Origin: Ignavibacteriota bacterium
Lineage (GTDB): Bacteria; Bacteroidota; Ignavibacteria; UBA10030; BY39
DNA: 64,000 nucleotides
Assembly: GCA_003327435.1 (NCBI GenBank)
Contig: QOQV01000001.1
Span: 248,001 to 312,000, forward strand
Reading direction: 5' to 3'
The notes beneath the pieces were generated by a model. The model saw nothing but the letters and a program-made list of their open reading frames with translations, did not search any database and was not told where the DNA came from. Position numbers and translations under genes: made by a program. Shown here piece by piece: positions 17,504 to 26,493 of this stretch (its first letter is position 1; every line of letters starts with the position of its first letter).

Positions 17504-19291
17504 ATGGATAGAAACAGTGTAATTGGTTTTATATTAATTGGAATAATATTGATGATATGGATGTGGTATAACACACCCCATACCCCACCCCAGCAAGTTC
17601 AAAATATCGATACGATACAACAGGAGAAAATCGCAGAAAAGATACCTGAGCAAGCTCCAGTTCAAGAAGAAATTGTTTCTTCACAAAAAGATTCATTGGG
17701 AAAATATTTTTCAAAATTCGCTACTGGTGAAGAAAAAATTGCTATAATCGAAACAGACCATTACACTGCAGAGATAACAACAAAAGGTGGGTTAATCCGC
17801 AAGTGGGAACTTAAGGAATACAAAACCTGGGATAAAAAACATCCTGTTCAACTTGTGGATTTTGATAAAGGTGGGGATTTTAGTGTGCTGTTTAATTCTT
17901 CTGATGGCAGACTTATAAATACTAAAAACTTATACTTTTCCGGAAACATTACAAACTGGCAAAGAATCAAACTTGAGAAGGATTCATCTTATAAAATTAC
18001 TTTTATATTGGATATTGGAAATGGTGCTAAACTCGAGAAGCTTTTAACATTCAAGAATAAGAAATACTCGATTGATGTAGAGTATAAATTAATAAAAATG
18101 GAACCCATAATTGCCAACTTTGAATATCAGGTTACATGGGAGAATGGCCTCAGATACGCAGAACATAATAGTGTGGATGAATCAAAAAACGCACATGCTT
18201 TTGCTTATGCGGGCGGTGAGCTAACAACTCTCGACGCATCTGGAGAAGAACTCAGCAAAACAAACATTAGCGGTATTACCGATTGGATAGCTACCAGAAA
18301 CAAATATTTTGCAGTTGCGATAATTTCCAAAGACAAAAAATCGACCGGCGCATACCTCGAAGGTTACAGTATAAAGATGCCAAATAATGGTTTGAAGAAG
18401 ACCTATACAATTGCCTTAAAGATGCCATATTATGGTGATAAAGATTCACTTGCAAGATTTGAGTTGTTTTTGGGACCACTTGACTTCGACATTGTTAAAA
18501 GTTACAAGGTCGATTTAGATCAAATTATGAGTTTAGGTGCTGCCTGGATTATTCGTCCGATTGCGGAATATTTTATGATACCGCTTTTCCAATTCCTTAG
18601 AAGTTTTATTCCTAACTATGGCATTGTAATAATAATCTTTTCCATAATAATAAAGTTACTACTCCATCCTCTCACAAAAAGCAGTATGCGTTCAATGCAG
18701 AAGATGCAAGCTCTTCAACCGATGATTGAAGAGGTGAGAGAAAAATATAAGAGTGATCCACAAAAGATGAATCAAGCCATAATGCGACTTTATAAAGATT
18801 ATGGTGTAAACCCTGCAGGTGGGTGCTTACCATTATTACTACAGCTGCCAATTCTATATGCTCTCTGGGCTGTTTTCAGTTCTGCTATTGAACTCCGTCA
18901 GGCTCACTTCATCTGGTGGATAACTGACCTCTCAGTTCCAGATGTACTCATAACATTACCATTCGCAATTCCTATTTTTGGTATCAGGGAACTTAGTGGA
19001 CTTGCTCTTGCTATGGGTATAACGATGTTTATTCAGCAGAAACTTACAGTAAAAGACCCAAGGCAAAAAATGATGATATGGTTAATGCCACTTCTTTTAA
19101 CCTTATTGTTCAACTTTTTACCTTCTGGATTAAATTTATATTACTTTATGTTCAACTTGCTTTCAATTGTTCAGCAAATATATGTAACAAAAAAACATAA
19201 GAACGAACCATTACGAAAAGTTGAACCAAAGAAAAAATCGGGGGGAATAATGAGTAAACTCTCTCAAAATATGCCAAAGATGAAGAAGTAA
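17504..19291 (+). CDS. yidC: Membrane protein insertase YidC
   Basis: YidC inserts and folds inner-membrane proteins, alone or with SecYEG. The 595-residue product has an N-terminal anchor (NSVIGFILIGIILMIWMWYN), a large periplasmic beta-sandwich (about residues 65-345), and the conserved insertase core with five membrane segments, beginning IRPIAEYFMIPLFQFLRSFI and including LLHPLTKSSMRSMQKMQALQ, the cytoplasmic helical hairpin PMIEEVREKYKSDPQKMNQA, and NPAGGCLPLLLQLPILYALW. The conserved Arg expected in the hydrophilic groove lies in the SSMRSMQ segment or close to it. The tail is basic (KKSGGIMSKLSQNMPKMKK), as in ribosome-binding forms. Confidence 0.97.
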   Translation: MDRNSVIGFILIGIILMIWMWYNTPHTPPQQVQNIDTIQQEKIAEKIPEQAPVQEEIVSSQKDSLGKYFSKFATGEEKIAIIETDHYTAEITTKGGLIRKWELKEYKTWDKKHPVQLVDFDKGGDFSVLFNSSDGRLINTKNLYFSGNITNWQRIKLEKDSSYKITFILDIGNGAKLEKLLTFKNKKYSIDVEYKLIKMEPIIANFEYQVTWENGLRYAEHNSVDESKNAHAFAYAGGELTTLDASGEELSKTNISGITDWIATRNKYFAVAIISKDKKSTGAYLEGYSIKMPNNGLKKTYTIALKMPYYGDKDSLARFELFLGPLDFDIVKSYKVDLDQIMSLGAAWIIRPIAEYFMIPLFQFLRSFIPNYGIVIIIFSIIIKLLLHPLTKSSMRSMQKMQALQPMIEEVREKYKSDPQKMNQAIMRLYKDYGVNPAGGCLPLLLQLPILYALWAVFSSAIELRQAHFIWWITDLSVPDVLITLPFAIPIFGIRELSGLALAMGITMFIQQKLTVKDPRQKMMIWLMPLLLTLLFNFLPSGLNLYYFMFNLLSIVQQIYVTKKHKNEPLRKVEPKKKSGGIMSKLSQNMPKMKK

Positions 19292-19744
19292 AAGTACTCA
19301 AATGAACTTTAAAGCTTTTTAAAATTCAAAATTATTACTAAATAATCAGGAATTTGGGAATCCAAAAATATTAACCCAACTTAAACTTTCCTTTATTCAA
19401 TCCTATAGATAGAGTTAATATAATAAAAGCTGATACATATAAGCTTTTAACTTCAGGTAAATGTTATAAAATTTTTAAATAATAAAAGATTTAGAGCTCT
19501 TTCATAATGAATATAGCGTACAGATTTGTTTCAGGAAATTAGTATAAATTTGGGTAAGGTGGCCAAAAATCTCAATATATTTACCTTCAAGAAAAGGAAA
19601 ACCTTTATTAGCTTTATATTCCTTCTTATGTCAATATCCTATCTCTCTATGCATTTGACATTATTAAAGTAATTTCCTATATTTGAATAGAACCTGATTT
19701 TGAGAATTATTTTATATAATTTTAAAAATATAGGAGAAGGAAAA
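19292..19744 (+). other. 453-bp intergenic region with no recognised gene
   Basis: AT-rich DNA between yidC and the SBBP-type gene. I see no ORF with family features, no tRNA, and no strong hairpin terminator. The only supported element is the ribosome-binding site GGAGAAGG (about 19733-19740) before the next gene. mnmE or jag, often found after yidC, are not here. Confidence 0.6.
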
Positions 19745-20815
19745 ATGAACAGGCGCTCATTTATCCAATTATTAGTAGGAGGTATAATTATTGTTTTGAA
19801 TTTTCAAGTTTTATTTTCACAGGGTATTATTGAAAAAAGAGAATCTTCTCAAATCAAAATTCTGGATAAAAATATTATAAGAGATTATATTGATGAACAT
19901 TTTCTACCACCTCACTTACGGGAGAAGTATTCTCGAAGATATAAAGCTACTGAGAAATTAAATGGTACAGAAGAAAAACATTCACACTACCCAGAACGAC
20001 CTTTGGAAAAACATAGCAGAGATACAGATTTAGGTGAAGATTTTTTCCCACCTCAGCTGAGATATAAATTTGATTTTCCAGAAAGTAATTCTCGCACTGT
20101 GAAGAAACAAGATTTTTTTGATGCTGGTGAGGACTTGCTCTCTTCACAAACTTCTGATACTTTTGCAACTGCATGGGTTGCTCATTATGCATCTGGGTTG
20201 GCACCATCTATTGATTATGCGACCGATATTGCAGTTGATGCAAGTGGTAATATTTATGTAACTGGGTATAGCGATTCTTTACTTGTAGGTTATGATTTTT
20301 TAACTATAAAATATAATAATTTAGGTGTACAGCAGTGGGTTGCAAGATATAATGGACCGTGGAATTATTATGATGAGGCAAAAGCAATCGCAGTAGATGG
20401 TTCAGGAAATGTTTATGTGACCGGTAAAAGTAATATCAGTAGTGGTTCAATTTATACAACAATAAAATATGTACAAAAAACAGTCAACATCGAGCCTGAA
20501 AAATACCTAATACCATCATCCTATAATCTTGAACAAAACTATCCAAATCCATTTAATCCTATTACTACGATAAAATATCAACTTCCTGTGGAAAGTAAAG
20601 TATCTTTAAATATATACAATGTACTCGGTCAGGAAGTTAAGACCCTTGTAGATGAAGTACAGGAAACTGGCTTCAAATCGGTAGAATGGAACTCAACCGA
20701 CAATTCAGGAAATTTTGTATCAAGCGGAGTTTATTTTTACAGGATGGATGCGAGAAGCATAACAGAGCCGGGTAAAACATTCACGCAAATAAAAAAGATG
20801 ATTATCCTGAAATAA
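19745..20815 (+). CDS. Secreted SBBP-repeat protein with T9SS type A sorting domain
   Basis: The 356-residue protein has a signal peptide (FIQLLVGGIIIVLNFQVLFS), a charged low-complexity region with two short repeats around FLPPHLREKYSRR and FFPPQLRYKFDFP, then two seven-bladed-propeller-type SBBP repeats (IAVDASGNIYVTGYSDS and IAVDGSGNVYVTGKSN), and a C-terminal sorting domain with YNLEQNYPNPFNPITTIKY ending KKMIILK. Two SBBP repeats cannot close a propeller, and relatives usually carry six or more, so the gene may be a contracted member. I chose the ATG at 19745 because GGAGAAGG precedes it by a few bases and it gives a clean signal peptide. Function beyond secretion is unknown. Confidence 0.75.
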   Translation: MNRRSFIQLLVGGIIIVLNFQVLFSQGIIEKRESSQIKILDKNIIRDYIDEHFLPPHLREKYSRRYKATEKLNGTEEKHSHYPERPLEKHSRDTDLGEDFFPPQLRYKFDFPESNSRTVKKQDFFDAGEDLLSSQTSDTFATAWVAHYASGLAPSIDYATDIAVDASGNIYVTGYSDSLLVGYDFLTIKYNNLGVQQWVARYNGPWNYYDEAKAIAVDGSGNVYVTGKSNISSGSIYTTIKYVQKTVNIEPEKYLIPSSYNLEQNYPNPFNPITTIKYQLPVESKVSLNIYNVLGQEVKTLVDEVQETGFKSVEWNSTDNSGNFVSSGVYFYRMDARSITEPGKTFTQIKKMIILK

Positions 20816-21017
20816 TAATATTTGTTATTTAAAATTGATTTTACTGATGTTAAGGGTCAAAGTCTGATTATCTTGTATTATTACAATGTGTTCATATAAA
20901 AATATCCCATTACATTGTAATATATGCATAGGAACAATATGCGATAGCTCTGGATATATTATTGAATTTTAAAATTAAGGGAATTTTTATTAGATTTTTT
21001 CAAAAAATTCTTCACAT

Positions 21018-22079
21018 ATGGAAACTTTCAAAATTCTTGTTGTAAATCCTGGATCTACTTCTACTAAAATTGCTTTGTTTTTTGATGAGCAACCTCAAAT
21101 TACTGAAACATTAAAACACTCTACGGAAGAGCTCAAAAATCACGAAAGAATCTGGGAGCAGTTTGATTTCAGGTATAAAACAATTCTTGATTGGATTCGA
21201 AAAAACCAACTAAACCATTTCGATGCAGTAGTTACACTTGGCGGACTTTTTAGAGCAGTAGAGGGTGGAACTTACGAAGTTAATGAAAAAATGCTCAAGG
21301 ATGCAAAGGCAAATTTACAGGGCGAACACGCTTCAAATCTCGGATGTGCATTAGCTCATAAATTAGCTGAAGAATTCCAGGCAAAAGCTTTTGTTGTAGA
21401 CCCTGTGTCAGTTGACGAATTTGAATCCCTTGCCCGCTACTCCGGGCATCCAAAAATTGAACGGCGAAGTTTATCCCACGCATTGAGCTTACACGAAGCG
21501 GCAAGGAATGCTGCCGATAAATTATCTCTCGACTATTACAACTCCTCCTTTGTCGTTGCACATATGGGTGGTGGAATTTCCGTTGCACCAATCAAAAACG
21601 GTAATATCATTGATGTGAATGATGCATCAAGCGATGGACCATTTTCACCCGAAAGAACCGGCGGACTGCCACTACAACCTTTTATTACAATTGCATTTTC
21701 CGGTGAGTACACAGAGCAACAACTAAGAAAATTTGTAATGGGCAATGGTGGACTTGTTGCCTACCTCGGCACTAACAGTGCCGAAGAAGTCGAAAACAAA
21801 ATCAGAAATGGAGACAACAAAGCACTCGAAGTTTTTCAGGCAATGGCTTACCAGATTGCAAAAGAAATCGGTGCTATGTCTACAGTTCTTTATGGAAAAA
21901 TTGATGCAATAGTATTAACAGGTGGACTTGCAAAATCTGAAATGCTGACTGGCTGGATTAAGGAAAGAATCAATTTCATCGCTCCTGTTCTGATCTTTCC
22001 CGGTGACGATGAAATGAAAGCTCTTGCAAAAGGTGCTCTCAGAGTTTTAAAGAAAATTGAAAAAGCCAAAATATATTAA
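21018..22079 (+). CDS. buk: Butyrate kinase
   Basis: Butyrate kinase interconverts butyryl-phosphate and ADP with butyrate and ATP; related enzymes act on branched-chain acids. The 353-residue product begins FKILVVNPGSTSTKIALFFD, the acetokinase-family phosphate-binding start, and has VVAHMGGGISVAP (about residue 178) and IVLTGGLAKSEML (about residue 296), all typical of Buk. It is followed by ptb with only 10 bp between. Together they form the final, ATP-yielding step of short-chain acid production or the activation step in uptake. A branched-chain preference is possible in this lineage. Confidence 0.92.
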   Translation: METFKILVVNPGSTSTKIALFFDEQPQITETLKHSTEELKNHERIWEQFDFRYKTILDWIRKNQLNHFDAVVTLGGLFRAVEGGTYEVNEKMLKDAKANLQGEHASNLGCALAHKLAEEFQAKAFVVDPVSVDEFESLARYSGHPKIERRSLSHALSLHEAARNAADKLSLDYYNSSFVVAHMGGGISVAPIKNGNIIDVNDASSDGPFSPERTGGLPLQPFITIAFSGEYTEQQLRKFVMGNGGLVAYLGTNSAEEVENKIRNGDNKALEVFQAMAYQIAKEIGAMSTVLYGKIDAIVLTGGLAKSEMLTGWIKERINFIAPVLIFPGDDEMKALAKGALRVLKKIEKAKIY

Positions 22080-22089
22080 TAAGGTGTTT

Positions 22090-22992
22090 ATGATAAAAAA
22101 TCTAAAAGAACTTTTTGAAAAAGCACTCACAATAAAAAACAAAAATGTGGTTGTCGTTCAACCTCACAACAAAGAAACCTTAATTGCTGTGTGCGAAGCT
22201 ACCAAAGTTGGATTGGCAAATTTCCATCTCGTTGGAAATGAACAAACCATAAAAAATATTCTTGAAGAAATCAATTGTAAGTGTGAATTTCAAATTTATC
22301 ACGAGGAGGAATCAAATTGCACGATAGCGAAATCAATAAGCTTGATAAATGAGGGAAAATGTTCAATTTTGATGAAGGGCTCTGTCGATACCTCAACCCT
22401 AATGAAGGCAATTTTTGACCCTGCGAATAATATGAGAACAGGAATGCTATTCAGCGATGTATTCATTTTCGAATTCCCAAAACGAACAGATAACAAACTT
22501 GTAATGATTACAGATGGAGGCTTAAATTTAAATCCAGATTTACAGGCAAAATTGGGGATAATTCAAAACGCACTTAAAGTTGCCTACGCACTTGGTAATA
22601 ATAATCCTCGGGTAGCATTATTATCAGCATCAGAAAAGGTAAATCCAAAACTACAATCCTCAATTGATGCAGCAGAAATAACAAAAATGAATCGCGAAGG
22701 GAAAATATCGGGATGTATAATTGACGGTCCACTTGCACTTGATTTGTGTATAAGTGAGGAGGCAGTAATCGAAAAAAACATTAAATCGGAAGTTGCAGGT
22801 AAAGCGGAAATAATTGTTGCACCAAATATTGAAACCGCAAACAGTTTAGCCAAAAGTACACAATATTTTGCAAATCTACCTCATGCACAGGTAATAGTTG
22901 GTGGTAAAATTCCAATATTAATACCCTCTCGAGCAGATAAATGTGAAGAAAAAGTAAGAACCATTGCGCTCGGCGTTCTGATGAGTGCTTGA
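22090..22992 (+). CDS. ptb: Phosphate butyryltransferase / phosphotransacylase
   Basis: The enzyme exchanges CoA for phosphate on butyryl-CoA or branched-chain acyl-CoA. The 300-residue protein is of the PTA/PTB family, with VVQPHNKETLIAVCEATKVG at the N-terminus, ILMKGSVDTSTLMKA (about residues 91-105) and VALLSASEKVNPKLQSS (about residues 176-192). Length fits Ptb rather than the longer Pta. I chose the ATG at 22090, where AAGGTG lies six bases upstream. It forms a buk-ptb pair in the reversed order relative to clostridia. Confidence 0.9.
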   Translation: MIKNLKELFEKALTIKNKNVVVVQPHNKETLIAVCEATKVGLANFHLVGNEQTIKNILEEINCKCEFQIYHEEESNCTIAKSISLINEGKCSILMKGSVDTSTLMKAIFDPANNMRTGMLFSDVFIFEFPKRTDNKLVMITDGGLNLNPDLQAKLGIIQNALKVAYALGNNNPRVALLSASEKVNPKLQSSIDAAEITKMNREGKISGCIIDGPLALDLCISEEAVIEKNIKSEVAGKAEIIVAPNIETANSLAKSTQYFANLPHAQVIVGGKIPILIPSRADKCEEKVRTIALGVLMSA

Positions 22993-23057
22993 CTTTTTGA
23001 AAAATATGTGTTTTATTTAATACACAAATTTTAAAAATACATTAAGGGGAAAAAGTT

Positions 23058-25409
23058 ATGTTAGAAGCAAGAATAGTTCTAACACTTATTATTTTGGTTT
23101 TATGTCTGTTAAACATCCCGAGCGTTTCAAAGAGTGGGAGAAACATTCCACCTAAAGAGATAAACTACCTTCAAGAGCTTCCGCCACCACCTGGTGAATT
23201 ATACTCTAAAATAAACTACGAACTACAAAACAACAAACAGGCCCAGATTCAGCAAAAACCAAACTACAAAGTAATTCAGAACCAAGACACAATGAAAGTT
23301 CCAGTAATTGCCGGGTGGAATTTGATTTCTGTTCCTGTTGACGCTGAAAACAAGACAAAGGAGGCGCTTTTCCCATCAGCGGTTTCTCCAGCATATTCAT
23401 ACTTCAATGGTTATTATCAAGTTGACTCACTTTATCCTGGCAAGGGTTACTGGCTAAAATTCTCACAACCAGAAACTTTAAGTTTAGCAGGTAACAAAAT
23501 TTATGAGATTACATCAAGCATAAACGGAGGATGGAATCTTGTAGGTTCTGTGTGTAAACCAATTTCTAAAGATTCTGTAAGAACAAATCCTCAGGGCATT
23601 GTCTCTTCAAATTATTTTGGTTTTGGCCAAAACGGTTATTATCAGTCACAGGTTTTAGAGCCAGGATATGCTTATTGGTTAAAATCAAGAGAATCAGGAG
23701 AGATGAATTTAAAAGTAACTAGAAATCTAGAACAAAAGTTATTGCTTGACAATTATGTTAATATAAAGTATAACGCCAAACTTACAAATATTGACAGCGC
23801 TTTCTTAAAGATTTTTAAGGATAGTTTGCCAGAACCAGTATTTGAAAAAACAATAAAAGACACAAGCTTTTTAGGAAACGATTTTGAGATAGTTCTAAAC
23901 TACTCTCAACACGGAATTACAAAAGGAACTTATAAAGCAATTTTAACTCCTGCAGATTCCTCTCTTTTGCATTTTGAGAGAAAAGACTCTTTAAATGTCC
24001 CTAACTATCTTCCATCAGTTAATCTTTATGTTGACTATTTTACAATAGATATGGATGAAGAAGAAACAATAAAAAGAAAACTTCCTACTCCTACAGACAG
24101 AAACCCAGAAGATAATCCGGTTCCTTATATTAATGTTACAACCGACGGAAAATCTAGCGCGTTTTTTAATAGCACAAAAGATAGTTTGATAATTACAGGA
24201 AACAAAGATGCTACTGGTCCATATAGCATTCAACTTTCATTTGGAAGCCAGCAGGGAGGAACAAAAACTCAGGAGAGGTCTGGTTTCATATATGACATGC
24301 TAGATGTTCAGGGTGTTTTAGAGGATAACGAAAAACACCAGAGATGGCCAGGAACAATAAAAGTTTATAATTCAAACAATGTTCTTCTTGGTGAGTTTAG
24401 TGTTGATAATTCAGGAACATTTGATAAACAGCTTCCTTACAGGGTAAGTTCACTTACAGCCAATATCTTTGTTCAGGGTAGGAGGATTCAGAACAACGGA
24501 GCAGACACAACAAGCTACATAAAAACAATAAAATCACCAAAAAAAGACCTTAAAAATTTAGAAATGGTTGTTGTGCCTTATAACAGCCTTTCAAATTGGG
24601 GCATTACAAAAGAAAATTTTAAAAAATTCTGCCAAGAGGTTACAAACACTAGTTGTGGTTATCAAAATTGCTATGTAGAACCAACAACTAACTCTAGATT
24701 ATGGAGATGGAATTTTGGAGAGTTTCCAGAAGTCGGCTCTCTTTTTAAAGAGATAATAATCTCAAGAAGAAACCCTGATTTTTCAGGACTGCCAAATCCT
24801 GACACTGCTTATTTCAGCCAGGCAACAGCAGAATCAATAAAAGCAAGAATACTAGATCCTAATGACCTTGGCGCATGGATTAGGGGAAAAATATCAGACC
24901 CTAATAAAATAAAAATTGTTGATACAGCATGGGTTATACAAGAGCCAAGAGATTGGGGTAGAATTATTATCTATCCTGATATAATTAGTAGTGCATGGGT
25001 TTATGCTGATCCAAATTGGGATGGTTATATTGATATCTCAAGAGTATGGGTATCTGCTACCAATACAGGAAATCTAAAATCACCATTAGCAATAATCCAC
25101 GAATTAGGACACGCTTATTGTTTAGGAGGGCATAACTGGACTCTTCCTGATGACCTTACAATTATGAGTTGGGTAATATATCCAATGCCCTGGCTTCCAA
25201 ACATTCCTCGGCCAGCAGATAAAAAAATAGCAAAAATAATTTATGAGGATTCATACAAACACGGAACAGGAAGCATGATTTATTATTCTAACTACGACAT
25301 GAGCATTCTTGATGCATTAGGATTATGGTGGGGTATATCCTGGGTCTCTAAATCACCTCCTAGTGAAAAAGAGATTAATCAACATAAAGATAAAATTATT
25401 ATTGAGTAA
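23058..25409 (+). CDS. Large secreted protein with metzincin-like protease motif
   Basis: The 783-residue protein has a signal peptide or anchor (IVLTLIILVLCLLNIPSVS). Two copies of a motif common in this lineage follow (AGWNLISVPVDAENKTKEA with GYWLKFSQ; GGWNLVGSVCKPI with AYWLKSRE). The middle holds a possible beta-sandwich. Near the C-terminus stands HELGHAYCLGGH followed by LTIMSW, which looks like the HExxHxxGxxH zinc helix and Met-turn of metzincin proteases, but with one extra residue between the second and third His and Cys in place of the usual Gly. No T9SS sorting domain is present at the end, unlike its neighbours, so export route and release are unclear. Protease activity is plausible but unproven. 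Confidence 0.7.
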   Translation: MLEARIVLTLIILVLCLLNIPSVSKSGRNIPPKEINYLQELPPPPGELYSKINYELQNNKQAQIQQKPNYKVIQNQDTMKVPVIAGWNLISVPVDAENKTKEALFPSAVSPAYSYFNGYYQVDSLYPGKGYWLKFSQPETLSLAGNKIYEITSSINGGWNLVGSVCKPISKDSVRTNPQGIVSSNYFGFGQNGYYQSQVLEPGYAYWLKSRESGEMNLKVTRNLEQKLLLDNYVNIKYNAKLTNIDSAFLKIFKDSLPEPVFEKTIKDTSFLGNDFEIVLNYSQHGITKGTYKAILTPADSSLLHFERKDSLNVPNYLPSVNLYVDYFTIDMDEEETIKRKLPTPTDRNPEDNPVPYINVTTDGKSSAFFNSTKDSLIITGNKDATGPYSIQLSFGSQQGGTKTQERSGFIYDMLDVQGVLEDNEKHQRWPGTIKVYNSNNVLLGEFSVDNSGTFDKQLPYRVSSLTANIFVQGRRIQNNGADTTSYIKTIKSPKKDLKNLEMVVVPYNSLSNWGITKENFKKFCQEVTNTSCGYQNCYVEPTTNSRLWRWNFGEFPEVGSLFKEIIISRRNPDFSGLPNPDTAYFSQATAESIKARILDPNDLGAWIRGKISDPNKIKIVDTAWVIQEPRDWGRIIIYPDIISSAWVYADPNWDGYIDISRVWVSATNTGNLKSPLAIIHELGHAYCLGGHNWTLPDDLTIMSWVIYPMPWLPNIPRPADKKIAKIIYEDSYKHGTGSMIYYSNYDMSILDALGLWWGISWVSKSPPSEKEINQHKDKIIIE

Positions 25410-25420
25410 GGATAGTTTTG

Positions 25421-26041
25421 TTATAGATATTGTTGAGACAAAAATATATCAATAACTTTCTGATAATCTTTTTTATCATTCATACTGAAAAAAGGATTAA
25501 AGTAATTATCTTGGTTTTGTGTAATTTCAACAATTTCTGTATCCATCACTTCAATTAATCGGAGTGGGCTATTTAATTCTAACTGATTACTTCTTATATT
25601 AGCTTCAATCATTGATTCAATTGTTGAGATACAATTCTTAGAATACACTGCACAAAGTGGTTGCAATGTATCATATACTCTGGGGACTATTATATTTTTT
25701 TCAAATTTGCGATTTACAATAAATTCAATGATCTCTTTTTTCATCAGAACCATATCGCAGGAAATAAAAAAATTAAATTTGTTTGAAGAATGCGCCAATC
25801 CAGAATGAATTCCGGCAAGAGGACCTATATTTCTATATACATCCTCATAAGCTTTAACATTTAAAAACGAAAATTTATCTGGCTGGTTTGTGATCACTAA
25901 AATTTCATAAAAAAGTGACTTTAATTTTTCATAAACGATTTCAATAGCGGTTAAGTCAAGGATTTTGATTAATGCTTTATCCTCCCCCATTCTTCTGCTT
26001 TTACCTCCTGCTAAAATAATTCCTGTAATATCCTTATACAT
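25421..26041 (-). CDS. mobA: Molybdenum cofactor guanylyltransferase
   Basis: MobA joins GMP to molybdopterin, giving the MGD form used by the DMSO-reductase family, to which the PsrA-like enzyme in this window belongs. The 206-residue product begins ITGIILAGGKSRRMGEDKAL, the nucleotide-binding signature, and has YEDVYRNIGPLAGIHSGL and FFISCDMVLMKKE, where the Asp coordinates Mg. It ends the Moco operon and overlaps the MOSC gene by eight bases. Confidence 0.92.
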   Translation of the reverse strand: MYKDITGIILAGGKSRRMGEDKALIKILDLTAIEIVYEKLKSLFYEILVITNQPDKFSFLNVKAYEDVYRNIGPLAGIHSGLAHSSNKFNFFISCDMVLMKKEIIEFIVNRKFEKNIIVPRVYDTLQPLCAVYSKNCISTIESMIEANIRSNQLELNSPLRLIEVMDTEIVEITQNQDNYFNPFFSMNDKKDYQKVIDIFLSQQYL

Positions 26042-26489
26042 CTATTGGTATCAATTTTTCAACTATAACTTCATCACCAACATTAATTTTACCACCGGAA
26101 ATCACTCTTGCAAAAATTCCTTCGCGAGGCATAACACAATCGCCAGCTTGATAATAAATTGCACATTTTGAATGGCATTCTTTTCCAATCTGAGTAACCT
26201 CCAGCACAGCATTTCCGATAATTAAACGATCACCGATTTTTAGATCCAACAAATTAATTCCTTCGATGGTAATATTTTCCGCAAAAGCGCCCGGTCGAAC
26301 ATTTAATCCGAGTTGCCTCATTTTATCAATGCTTTCAATTGCAAGCAAGCTGATCTGCCGGTGCCAGTTGCCAGAATGTATATCCCCCTCTATTCCCCAA
26401 TTTTCAATTAATATTACAGAATTAACCTGTGTTTTGGGAATACCTTTTTTCTTGCTGATATTTAATGAGATGATTTTTATTTTATTCAT
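26034..26489 (-). CDS. MOSC-domain protein
   Basis: MOSC domains bind molybdenum cofactor or a persulfide sulfur. The 151-residue protein is a compact single-domain form with GIEGDIHSGNWHRQISLLA (about residues 30-48), GAFAENITIEGINL and the sulfur-carrying region IGKECHSKCAIYYQAGDCVM with the Cys expected in this family. It lies inside the Moco operon between moeA (4 bp) and mobA (overlap), so a role in Mo/W insertion or sulfur transfer to the cofactor is likely. Exact substrate unknown. Confidence 0.85.
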   Translation of the reverse strand: MNKIKIISLNISKKKGIPKTQVNSVILIENWGIEGDIHSGNWHRQISLLAIESIDKMRQLGLNVRPGAFAENITIEGINLLDLKIGDRLIIGNAVLEVTQIGKECHSKCAIYYQAGDCVMPREGIFARVISGGKINVGDEVIVEKLIPIDV

Positions 26490-26493
26490 AAAA

